49,252 nt of DNA from a marine group bacterium Sva0996 bin134 (GTDB taxonomy: Bacteria > Actinomycetota > Acidimicrobiia > Acidimicrobiales > Bin134), in assembly GCA_002239105.1 (NCBI GenBank), contig MPNQ01000022.1:1-49252 (forward strand). The letters are read 5' to 3'. Under the pieces are notes generated by a model. The model was not told where the DNA came from, did no database searches, and worked only from the letters and a program-made list of their open reading frames with translations. The position numbers were made by a program, and so were the translations under genes. Below are positions 1-6,625 of this stretch, piece by piece (within the stretch, counting starts at the first letter, position 1; each line of letters starts with the position of its first letter).

Positions 1-634
1 CCCACACGTTTTTCAGCTCGAAGTCGCCTGCGCCGGATCCGATGCCGCCGCTTTCGGGGTTGCGGTACACATAGGACACCCACTTGCCGCTCTCGGTGGC
101 GGAGAGCATCTGCGGGCCGAACTCATATCCGTTGGCGTCGGTGCCCACCCAGCCCCTCAAATCAAGGCCGCGGCGCCCGGCGTCGGGATGGGCGATCACC
201 AGGCCGTTGTCGTCGATGATGAACACGTACCACTGCCCGTCGACGCTCCCGGCGCTGTTGTAGCGGGCCACCGCGGCGTCGAGGCCCTGCGACTCATAGA
301 ACGCAACCGCGCTGTCCACAACGTGCTTCGTGTACTCGGCGGCGTCGGCCCTAGAGGGAACGGCGGCGATAGCGGCCCGCACGACCTCCTCCACCTCGGA
401 GCGCGACAGCCCGGCCGCAGCAGGCGGCGCGTCCGCCGCGTCGGCGGTGGCCGTCTCGTTCGCGGAGGCGGGGGACCCGGCGGCCAACTCGGCCCGCACG
501 ATCTCCTCGACCTCGGCGCGCGTCAGTCCCTGTTCGCTGCTTCCGCAGGCGGCGAGCAGCAGGGCCGCGGCGAGGAACAGCCCCGCAACGGCGACCGCCC
601 GGCGCGCCGGGCCGGCGGTTCCCGCCAAGCCCAT
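1..634 (-). CDS. Cache-domain lipoprotein, C-terminus cut by window edge
   Basis: A GC-rich reading frame runs from ATG at 634 off the left edge (211 codons visible). The N-terminus is a short basic stretch, a hydrophobic run and a lipobox ending LLAAC, so it should be a lipid-anchored extracytoplasmic protein. Two similar helical segments follow, GLTRAEVEEIVRAEL and GLSRSEVEEVVRAAI, probably a small duplicated oligomerisation helix. Then comes a region that reads as a single Cache sensor domain: QWYVFIIDDNGLVIAHPD, a DLRG turn, a DANGYEFG segment and WVSYVYRNPESG. Cache domains bind small extracellular ligands; no kinase or chemoreceptor output is visible in the available part. The start lies 3 bases after the stop of the upstream gene, and an in-frame TAG sits just before it, so ATG 634 is the only ATG start and the two genes are surely co-transcribed. 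Confidence 0.85.
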   Translation of the reverse strand, partial: MGLAGTAGPARRAVAVAGLFLAAALLLAACGSSEQGLTRAEVEEIVRAELAAGSPASANETATADAADAPPAAAGLSRSEVEEVVRAAIAAVPSRADAAEYTKHVVDSAVAFYESQGLDAAVARYNSAGSVDGQWYVFIIDDNGLVIAHPDAGRRGLDLRGWVGTDANGYEFGPQMLSATESGKWVSYVYRNPESGGIGSGAGDFELKNVW

Positions 635-637
635 CGC

Positions 638-1597
638 CTAGAGGCCCCCGTGCTGGGAGCCGTCGTCGGCGCCGTCGGTGACCGTCACGTACACGCCGAG
701 GGAAGCCTTGGGCGACCGGAACGGGTCGTCGCTGTCCGCGCCGGACGCGACCGACGACACCCGCACCAGCGCCTGGAAATGCTCGTGGACCCCGTCGTCG
801 TCGGCAACCCCTGTCACCGTCACGGTCTGGCCCGAACTCCAGTTGGACGCGGTGAACGTCAAAGACGCCGGCGAGACCGTGCCCGCGTTGACGTCGTCAT
901 GCCAGTTCCCGCCGCACCCCGCACAGCGGATCTGGCCCCTCGCGACCGACACGGTCACATTCGCAGTGGGCGCCTGGGTCAACTTCACCTGGAAGGTAGC
1001 AGAACCGCCCTCCGCCACAACCAAAGTGGGAGCGCTGTGCGAGTCCGAGGCATCCAAATCGCCGCCGAACAACTCCACACCCGCAAAAGCAGGCGCCCTC
1101 AACCACACGTCGACCTTCTGGCCCACCGACCAGCTCACGCCGGTGTTGCTCCACGTCAGCGTGTCGTTGGTGTTGGCGCGTGTGCTGGAGACGGCGTCAG
1201 CCGCGGCGAACGGTATGGCATCGATGTACAGGGTCAGGTCCGACTTGAGGTTCGCCGGGATCGTCTTGTTGAGTCGCAAAAGAAGCTGGTTGCTCGCGGC
1301 CGCAAGGACGGTTATCTCATACGTCACGCCGCCATGCGTGAAGTCATCGTCGGTGAGCACGCTCGTCGAACTGCATTCCCCTCCCTCAGAAACGTTGTTG
1401 CAACCATTAAGAATGCTCACCGTCAGGTCGGCGGACAAGATGGTGACCCCGCCGTGCTCGGCGGAGGCGGGCCGGGACTCGTGAACGGAAAAGACCGCCA
1501 GCGCAACCAGCGCGACGGCCAACAGCAAGAACCCGGAGATCCGGCGTAGACCTAGACTAGAACGAACATTCGGGGGGGGGGGGGGGGTGACGGTCAT
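638..1597 (-). CDS. Secreted beta-rich protein with poly-C tract at its N-terminus
   Basis: A 319-residue protein: proline run, basic segment, hydrophobic helix (FLLLAVALVALAVF) and an AS-A-like cleavage region, so a signal peptide. The mature part holds two cysteine pairs and a segment of the type seen in actinobacterial Calx-beta-like surface proteins (APTANVTVSV, then SGQTVTVTGVADDDGVHE). No enzymatic motif is seen; an adhesive or structural envelope role is inferred. The start is taken as ATG 1597 because a TATGAT hexamer ends 6 bases upstream, fitting a leaderless mRNA; an alternative ATG lies at 1651. Ten bases into the gene sits a 16-C homopolymer encoding the proline run, so gain or loss of one base would abolish the protein. 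The Cache lipoprotein follows after 3 bases. Confidence 0.75.
   Translation of the reverse strand: MTVTPPPPPNVRSSLGLRRISGFLLLAVALVALAVFSVHESRPASAEHGGVTILSADLTVSILNGCNNVSEGGECSSTSVLTDDDFTHGGVTYEITVLAAASNQLLLRLNKTIPANLKSDLTLYIDAIPFAAADAVSSTRANTNDTLTWSNTGVSWSVGQKVDVWLRAPAFAGVELFGGDLDASDSHSAPTLVVAEGGSATFQVKLTQAPTANVTVSVARGQIRCAGCGGNWHDDVNAGTVSPASLTFTASNWSSGQTVTVTGVADDDGVHEHFQALVRVSSVASGADSDDPFRSPKASLGVYVTVTDGADDGSQHGGL
1572..1587. repeat. 16-base G/C homopolymer inside a coding start
   Basis: Sixteen consecutive G on the plus strand (C on the coding strand) begin 10 bases after the chosen start codon of the secreted protein. It encodes the proline run after MTVT. A mononucleotide run this long is rare in coding DNA and is prone to slippage during replication, PCR and sequencing. 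Confidence 0.9.
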
Positions 1598-1603
1598 GCG
1601 TGA

Positions 1604-1609
1604 ATCATA
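1604..1609 (-). promoter_or_regulatory. Likely -10 element (TATGAT) of a leaderless transcript
   Basis: On the minus strand TATGAT stands 6 bases before ATG 1597, which would place the transcription start at or next to the start codon. No clear ribosome binding site precedes this ATG. The -35 region is weak (TTAGGG, about 17 bases upstream). Confidence 0.4.
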
Positions 1610-1632
1610 CCCGGCGACGCCGCTCACCCTAA

Positions 1633-1914
1633 ACCGCGAGGCCGTGCCCATCGCCGACGCCCCGGCGGTCGACCCGGAACCCCGACGACCTGCGCCCGCT
1701 CCTACACGAGGCAGCGGGCAAGACCACCACCGATGAGGAGGGCTTTTTCACGTTCGAGCTCCCCACGGAACCTCTCCGGGCCGCCAAGCTAGGGGCCGTG
1801 CTGGAGGGCGTACAGCCCCTGGACCTAGAGCCGAAAGACCAGCCGCTGGCACCCGGAGAGATCGTGCTGTTCGTCGACGACTTCGCCCCCTCCCACCTCA
1901 AATACGCCGGGTGA
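1633..1914 (+). pseudogene. Start-less coding fragment, C-terminal part of an unknown gene
   Basis: Between a TAA at 1630-1632 and TGA at 1912-1914 one frame reads 93 codons with good coding character but has no ATG; only CTG/TTG-type codons could start it. From about codon 18 it reads NPDDLRPLLHEAAGK, DEEGFFTFELPTEPL, then GEIVLFVDDFAPSHLKYAG. The first codons overlap the 5' end of the divergent secreted-protein gene, suggesting the true 5' part has been lost. I do not recognise the family. It may be the remnant of a gene that once lay beside the methyltransferase. Confidence 0.4.
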
Positions 1915-2016
1915 CCGGAACCAGCCAGGTCTCCAGAGAGAATCTGAAGCGGCGGCTCTCGACGCAGAAACGACCGGAACCACAATGATGTCACTGGGGG
2001 TGGGTATTCTCTGAAT

Positions 2017-2934
2017 ATGGCTGGTCAGACGGCTCCAGTGCCTTCAGTGGACGGGAATGAGGCACTGGCTGTGCTGCTTGATGAAGGCGTGGTTTGGGGG
2101 GATTCCAGCGAGTGGCTCCCGAGATTGCCGCAGGGGTCGGTGGATCTGTTCTTCATGTCGCCGCCGTACGCGGATGCTCGGGCGTACTCCAAAATCAGCC
2201 CGGACCGCTACGTGGAGTGGTTCCTGCCCTTTGCCGAGGCCATGCTCCAGGCCACCAAGGTCACCGGTTCGTTCGTGCTCAACATCAAGAACCGGGTGGC
2301 CAAATCGGGGCCGCTGCGTGGGCAGCGACATCCGTACGTATACCAACTGGTGATCGCTCTGCAAGACATGGGGTGGCGGTGGACGGAGACGTACATCTGG
2401 AGCAAGCCCAACGCCATCCCTGGCCGGTTCGGACCAAGGACCAAGGACGCGTTCGAGTACGTGTACCACTTCACGAAGGGACCAAATCCGTACTTCGACT
2501 TGGATGCGGTGCGTGTCCCGTATCGAGCAGATGAAGCTGAGATCAAACGGCGGCTCAAAGACACCAATGGCCGTCGGAACACTGATGCCGGATTCGGCCG
2601 GGACCGCACCCGCACCTACGGCCGCGGCGGTGCCGACCCTGGGAATGTGATCAACGTGGGCCAGACCTACAACCAACACAAGGGCCCTGCCGGACAGCAC
2701 ACCGCAGTCATGCCCGAAGGTTTGGCAGAATTCTTCGTCCAGGCGGTCTGCCCTCCCGATGGAATCGTCATCGACCCATTTGCTGGTTCAGGTACCACAG
2801 TTACCGTTGCCCGCCGTCATGGCCGCAAATCCGGTGGGATCGAACTGCATGCCGAGTACGCAGCGGTTGCCAAGGAGCGCCTGTCCAGCGACTTCGTCCA
2901 GGAGGAGTTAGGGCTGCTCCGTGTCGCCGGTTGA
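2017..2934 (+). CDS. DNA methyltransferase, beta class, probably N4-cytosine
   Basis: The 305-residue protein has the permuted order of beta-class amino-methyltransferases: the catalytic SPPY motif (residues 48-51) comes first and the S-adenosylmethionine-binding DPFAGSGTT (about 253-261) last, with a variable target-recognition stretch between. SPPY, rather than DPPY or NPPY, is typical of enzymes that methylate the N4 position of cytosine; this is family knowledge, not proof. No restriction endonuclease gene is visible nearby, so it looks like an orphan or the survivor of a restriction-modification system whose other gene may be the fragment upstream. TATTCT stands 6 bases before the ATG, again the geometry of a leaderless mRNA. 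An XRE regulator follows 69 bases downstream on the same strand. Confidence 0.85.
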   Translation: MAGQTAPVPSVDGNEALAVLLDEGVVWGDSSEWLPRLPQGSVDLFFMSPPYADARAYSKISPDRYVEWFLPFAEAMLQATKVTGSFVLNIKNRVAKSGPLRGQRHPYVYQLVIALQDMGWRWTETYIWSKPNAIPGRFGPRTKDAFEYVYHFTKGPNPYFDLDAVRVPYRADEAEIKRRLKDTNGRRNTDAGFGRDRTRTYGRGGADPGNVINVGQTYNQHKGPAGQHTAVMPEGLAEFFVQAVCPPDGIVIDPFAGSGTTVTVARRHGRKSGGIELHAEYAAVAKERLSSDFVQEELGLLRVAG

Positions 2935-3003
2935 CCGCTCAGCGAGATTGGGCAGAGCGCTTCCACAGCTAGGGTCAACGGGCCGGATCAAGAAGGAGAG
3001 CCT

Positions 3004-3348
3004 ATGGGCCTGAAGGATTGGGAGAAGAAAGTTCTAGATTCCTCAAATGCAGAAAATCGTGTTCAAGAAATCGAGGACGAACTTCGCCTTGCAACCAGTC
3101 TTACTGCCCTTCGCGAAGAGGCGGGATTGTCTCAGCGTGAGTTGGCTGGGCTCATTGGTATTTCCCAGCCACGGGTTGCCGCTATTGAACGCTCCCGCAA
3201 CGTGACCATTGACGTGCTTGAGAAATATGTCGCAGCACTTGGAGCCCAATTGGAGGTATTAGTCATTCAGGGACAAGACCGCATCTGCATCTTAGACAGC
3301 GGCTACGCGCGAAGTATGCGTTCTGATTCCCCTGCTTCCCACCGATAA
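3004..3348 (+). CDS. XRE-family helix-turn-helix regulator
   Basis: A 114-residue protein preceded by AAGGAGAG at a good distance. Residues about 35-75 form a Cro/CI-type helix-turn-helix: LTALREEAGLSQRELAGLIG, then the recognition helix SQPRVAAIERSRN and the closing DVLEKYVAALGAQLEV. The pattern resembles HigA-like antitoxins more than the shorter C-proteins of restriction systems. No toxin gene partner is adjacent. The last 25 residues (after VIQGQ) do not look like part of the fold and may be read-through into non-coding DNA after an old truncation. Base composition is lower in GC than the flanking metabolic genes, consistent with transfer. It may regulate the methyltransferase upstream, but nothing in the sequence shows that. 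Confidence 0.8.
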   Translation: MGLKDWEKKVLDSSNAENRVQEIEDELRLATSLTALREEAGLSQRELAGLIGISQPRVAAIERSRNVTIDVLEKYVAALGAQLEVLVIQGQDRICILDSGYARSMRSDSPASHR

Positions 3349-3360
3349 TCGCGGGACTGC

Positions 3361-3430
3361 ACCTCAAGCCAGCTAGCGGTAGCGGCGGATTACGGCGGTG
3401 GCGTCTAGGCGGTTCTCGCCGGCGGCGGCG
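3361..3430 (-). repeat. Orphaned copy of the dehydrogenase gene's 3' end (left copy)
   Basis: These about 70 bases match 4526-4595 with only a handful of differences and one indel. Read on the minus strand they give AAAGENRLDATAVIRRYR and a stop, against AAAGENRLDTTAIIRRYR at the true end of the dehydrogenase. The match starts abruptly near 3430 and continues about 15 bases past the stop codon. No dehydrogenase sequence is found above 3430. Confidence 0.8.
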
Positions 3431-3687
3431 CTTGCGGGCAACCCGGACATCTCGGCTTTCGGCCGAACGGGCCGGTTAGTAGCGGTGGGGGTCGGCTCCG
3501 CTCCTAGTCGCCTCTCAAGTCCGTTGCCTTGGCTATCGGCCAGAGAGACCTCGGAACGGCACTCAGGGTCTCGCGGCTTCCCACTGGAACAGCACCAGCA
3601 GGCGCAACCAATTTACCAGGCACAACCCGCTGTGCAACCGGATTTCTGCCCACCGAGCATCGGTTGGCGGACGACGCAGATACTTTA
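3431..3687. other. Gene-free stretch between left repeat and hepT
   Basis: Short open frames exist on both strands (for example 3504-3701 minus), but none has a ribosome binding site, a recognisable motif or convincing codon use. I see no gene, RNA or clear hairpin terminator here. Confidence 0.5.
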
Positions 3688-4194
3688 TTAGCCGAGGACA
3701 CTGCGGCAACGCCCTCGGTGCCCAGGTCGCAGCAGACATGGCTTGTTAGCAGCTCTCACGGTCTTGCCACATTGCTTGGGAGGTGGTTGAGGAACGAGCG
3801 TGTCCAAGACGCCCAATTCAAGTTCGTTTGCTTCTTCGTCAAATGCGGACTGCCCCCTCACTGGCGGATCAGATTCACCTTCCAACAAAGCAATGAGCGG
3901 GCCGATGTCGTTCTCGATTGTCTTCCATATGGTGCCAAGGTCCAGTGTCCAATATCGGTGGGCAGCGTGGTTCCGCATACCTCGGGCGGCATCCACAGGC
4001 AGTCCAGAGACCCGCGCCTTGAATTGGTCGCTGAGGCCATTTAGCGCCTCGCCCACAATCTCCAGTTCCCGGACAGCGGCATCCTGTAATACCCAGCTCC
4101 CGTCAAACGCTGCGCGTCCAACATGTCCGATTTCTTGGAGGCGGCGTGATGCCCGCAGGACATCGCCCACCCTATCGTTATCGGAACGGGTCAA
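3688..4194 (-). CDS. hepT: HepT-like HEPN ribonuclease toxin with extra Cys/His tail
   Basis: The core (about residues 1-115) is a DUF86/HepT HEPN domain: VQDAAVRELEIVGEAL-type helix (here VLQDAAVRELEIVGEAL), then RNHAAHRY, which is exactly the RX4HXY motif of HepT toxins, followed by DLGTIWKTIENDIGPL. In the family the Arg and His cut RNA and the Tyr is AMPylated by the partner MntA to silence the toxin. The start is taken as TTG 4194, overlapping the mntA stop; GTG at 4170 is an alternative. After the HEPN core there is a roughly 50-residue extension ending in CGKTVRAANKPC, GHRGRCRS, a spacing that suggests a small metal-binding knuckle; normal HepT proteins end before this. The toxin gene follows the antitoxin gene in one operon. 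Confidence 0.85.
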   Translation of the reverse strand: MTRSDNDRVGDVLRASRRLQEIGHVGRAAFDGSWVLQDAAVRELEIVGEALNGLSDQFKARVSGLPVDAARGMRNHAAHRYWTLDLGTIWKTIENDIGPLIALLEGESDPPVRGQSAFDEEANELELGVLDTLVPQPPPKQCGKTVRAANKPCLLRPGHRGRCRSVLG

Positions 4195-4478
4195 AGAGCG
4201 ACGGCTTCGGCGGCGACATGCGCCATGTGGGCTGGTAAAACGCGGCGGGAGACTATGTCGACGGGGCAACCCAGCAGATCTTCGAGCCGGGCGGACATAC
4301 AGGCCACATCGAAGAAAGAGGTGTCGTCGGAGTAGTCAGCGAGGAAATCGCAATCACTGTCGTCATCATCCTCGCCGCGTGCAACCGACCCGATGAGAGC
4401 AATGGCAGGAGTATTGCAGTCAGCGGCGATCTCGCGGATGCGGTCGCTGTTGGCGAGCACCATGGACTTGCGGCTCAT
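4191..4478 (-). CDS. mntA: MntA-like nucleotidyltransferase antitoxin
   Basis: A small (95-residue) minimal nucleotidyltransferase with the signature GSVARGEDDDDSDCDFL (GS, then DxD metal ligands) and the later strand CPVDIVSRRVLPAH. Proteins of this family transfer AMP from ATP to a tyrosine of the HEPN toxin encoded next to them. The start is placed at ATG 4478 (MSRKSM) because TACAAT ends 7 bases upstream, fitting a leaderless promoter; an earlier in-frame start at 4532 would run into the dehydrogenase gene end. Stop overlaps the toxin start, so the pair is translationally coupled. Confidence 0.85.
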   Translation of the reverse strand: MSRKSMVLANSDRIREIAADCNTPAIALIGSVARGEDDDDSDCDFLADYSDDTSFFDVACMSARLEDLLGCPVDIVSRRVLPAHMAHVAAEAVAL

Positions 4479-4525
4479 ACCGGCAATTGTAGCAAGCAGT
4501 GATGTCCCGCGTGACAGGGCAGCAG

Positions 4526-4595
4526 ACCTCAAACCCCGCTAGCGGTAGCGGCGGATTATGGCGGTGGTGTCTAGGCGGTTTTCGCCGGCGGCCGC
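4526..4595 (-). repeat. Dehydrogenase 3' end (right copy, part of the intact gene)
   Basis: This is the partner of the repeat at 3361-3430 and covers the last about 19 codons, stop and about 13 bases of 3' flank of the dehydrogenase gene. The mntA-hepT cassette lies exactly between the two copies. Confidence 0.8.
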
Positions 4596-5402
4596 GGTGG
4601 CTTCGGTGTAGCGGCGGCAGAGTTCGATCAGGGGGATGGGGGCGCCTAGTTCGGCGGCGGCGTCGGCTACCAGGCCGAGGTCTTTGTTCATCCAGTCGAT
4701 GGCGAAGCCGAAGTCGAACTCGTCGGCCACCATGGTGTGGCCCCGGTTCTGGAGATACCACGAGCCCGCCGCCCCCTTGGTGACCGCGGCCAGCACTTTC
4801 TCCATGTCAAGCCCGGCCCGCTCGCCAAAGGCCAGCGCCTCAGCCGCCCCCTGCACGGCGCCGGCGCACAGAATCTGGTTGACCATCTTGGTGAGCTGCC
4901 CGCTGCCGGCCGGTCCCAGGAGGGTGACCGCCGACGAATAGGCGTCCATCACCGGGCGGGCGGCCTCGAAGTGCTCAGGCTGGCCGCCGCACATCACCGT
5001 CAGCACGCCGTTCTCGGCCCCGGCCTGACCCCCGGAGATGGGGGCGTCCAGCCAGCCGATCCCCCGCTCGGCACACACCTCGGCCAGCTCCCGGGCCACG
5101 TCGGCCGACGCCGTGGTGTGGTCCACCAGCACCGAACCCGCGGCCATGGTGCTCAGCGCGCCGTCGTCGCCCAGCACCACCGCCCGCAGGTCGTCATCGG
5201 CGCCCACGCAGGTGAACACGAACTCGGCCCCATCGGCCGCCTCCGCCGGGGTGGCGGCCACCACGCCGTCGTGGGTCTCCCCCCAGCGCTCGGCCACCGC
5301 GGCGGTCCGGTTGAACACCCGCACCTCGTGGCCGGCGGCCGCCAGATGCCCAGCCATGGGGAAGCCCATGTTGCCCAGTCCTACAAATGCACACACGCTC
5401 AC
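4539..5402 (-). CDS. NAD(P)-dependent beta-hydroxyacid dehydrogenase
   Basis: A 287-residue member of the 3-hydroxyisobutyrate dehydrogenase / tartronate-semialdehyde reductase family. Seen: the N-terminal Rossmann motif FVGLGNMGFPMAGHL, FNRT at the end of strand two (suggesting preference for NADP or NAD by the Arg), the substrate-binding DAPISGGQAGAENG, and GSGQLTKMVNQ with the catalytic Lys. Length is normal. GTG 5402 is preferred as start because it leaves four to six residues before the Rossmann strand; GTG 5411 and 5396 are alternatives. It diverges from the amidohydrolase operon at 5484, with which it shares an 81-base promoter region. The substrate is unknown. Its 3' end is duplicated beyond the neighbouring toxin-antitoxin pair. 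Confidence 0.9.
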   Translation of the reverse strand: MSVCAFVGLGNMGFPMAGHLAAAGHEVRVFNRTAAVAERWGETHDGVVAATPAEAADGAEFVFTCVGADDDLRAVVLGDDGALSTMAAGSVLVDHTTASADVARELAEVCAERGIGWLDAPISGGQAGAENGVLTVMCGGQPEHFEAARPVMDAYSSAVTLLGPAGSGQLTKMVNQILCAGAVQGAAEALAFGERAGLDMEKVLAAVTKGAAGSWYLQNRGHTMVADEFDFGFAIDWMNKDLGLVADAAAELGAPIPLIELCRRYTEATAAAGENRLDTTAIIRRYR

Positions 5403-5483
5403 GTCGGCCACGATACCCGTCCCATTTCCCAGCACCCCCGGCGATGGGCGGCTTCTGCACTCGTTCCCATAACATCGGTGGCG

Positions 5484-6587
5484 ATGAGCGACAACGGATT
5501 CGACGTCTTTTCCGCAGACTCTCACGTGATCGAGCCCCACGACCTGTGGCAGATCTACACCGTGGAGGCCTACCGGGACCGGGCCCCCCGGCTGGTGCAC
5601 GAGCCCACCACCGACCGCCTGGTGTGCGACCAGGCCCGGCTCCCCCCGGTGGGGCTCTTGGCCGGGTGCATGCGCACCGACGACAACGTGCGGGCCAAGG
5701 GCCGCTGGGACGAGGACGTGCCCGACGTGGGCTGGGATCCCGAGGTCCGCATGGAGGCGCTGCGAACCGACGGCGTGACCGGCGAGGTGCTCTATCCCAC
5801 CATCGCCATGCAGATGTATCCGATCCAAGACGTGGAGTTCCAGTGGGCCCTGTTCGAGGCCTACAACACCTGGGTCGGAGAGTTTGTGATCCAGATCCCC
5901 GACACGTTCGTGGGCATCGGGCTGCTGTCGCCGGTTGATCTCGACCGGGCGGCCAAGGAGATCAAGCGCTGCCGCGACATCGGCCTCAAAGGGGTGATGA
6001 TCCCGGTGATCAACGGCGAGGATAACCCCTACCAAGACCCGTCGTTCGACCCGCTGTGGGCCGCGGCGGTGGAGCACTCCATGCCGGTGAACCTCCACGC
6101 CGCCACCACTCGCGACCCCGACAAGTCCTGGGACAAGGGCACGTCCACCCGATCGGTGCTGCAAACGGTGGACATCCAAGAGGTGGTGCTCGACCTCATC
6201 TTCGGCGGCGTGTTCGACCGCTTCCCCGACCTGATGATCGTCTCCGCCGAGAACGACGTGGGCTGGGCCGGAAATCTGCTGGAGCGGGCCGACTACTGGT
6301 TCCACCGCAACGCTCAGCTCCTCCCCGACATGAACTGCCAGGAGGAGCCGTCGCACTACTGGCGCAATAACTTCCGGGTCACCTTCATGCGCGACCTCAC
6401 CGGGGTGGCCGCCCGAGATGTGATCGGCACCGAGACCATGATGTGGGGCAACGACTTCCCCCACCATGTGTCCACCTGGCCCCACAGCCAGGCGGTGATC
6501 GCCGAGCACTTCGCCGACACCACCGACGATGTGCGCCACGCCATCGTGTCGGGCAACGTCCGCCAGCTCTACGACATCCAGGTGTAG
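5484..6587 (+). CDS. Amidohydrolase-fold metal-dependent hydrolase/decarboxylase
   Basis: A 367-residue protein of the amidohydrolase-2 family, related to metal-dependent decarboxylases such as those acting on resorcylate or aminocarboxymuconate semialdehyde. Metal-site candidates are visible in order: SADSHVIEP at the N-terminus (an Asp/Ser-x-His variant of the HxH motif), NLHAATT near the middle, VSAENDVGW, and GNDFPHHVSTWPHS with the late Asp. These imply a TIM barrel acting on an organic acid or ring-cleavage product in the cytoplasm. ATG 5484 has GGTGG just upstream; a longer frame to 4737 exists but is antisense to the dehydrogenase and lacks coding sense. First gene of a five-gene operon. 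Confidence 0.85.
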   Translation: MSDNGFDVFSADSHVIEPHDLWQIYTVEAYRDRAPRLVHEPTTDRLVCDQARLPPVGLLAGCMRTDDNVRAKGRWDEDVPDVGWDPEVRMEALRTDGVTGEVLYPTIAMQMYPIQDVEFQWALFEAYNTWVGEFVIQIPDTFVGIGLLSPVDLDRAAKEIKRCRDIGLKGVMIPVINGEDNPYQDPSFDPLWAAAVEHSMPVNLHAATTRDPDKSWDKGTSTRSVLQTVDIQEVVLDLIFGGVFDRFPDLMIVSAENDVGWAGNLLERADYWFHRNAQLLPDMNCQEEPSHYWRNNFRVTFMRDLTGVAARDVIGTETMMWGNDFPHHVSTWPHSQAVIAEHFADTTDDVRHAIVSGNVRQLYDIQV

Positions 6588-6625
6588 GCAGCCCAGGGCT
6601 GGGCTGGATCGGTTGGGCAGGCGCC

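Noticed and set aside
3004..3348. XRE gene as the controller protein of a restriction-modification system
   Set aside because: Longer than C-proteins, closer to HigA-like antitoxins, and no endonuclease gene is present.
3431..4044. Small frames on both strands between the left repeat and hepT
   Set aside because: Conflict with hepT or lack any motif; codon use poor.
5403..6539. Minus-strand upstream extension of the dehydrogenase frame
   Set aside because: Antisense to the first amidohydrolase; the Rossmann motif fixes the start near 5402.
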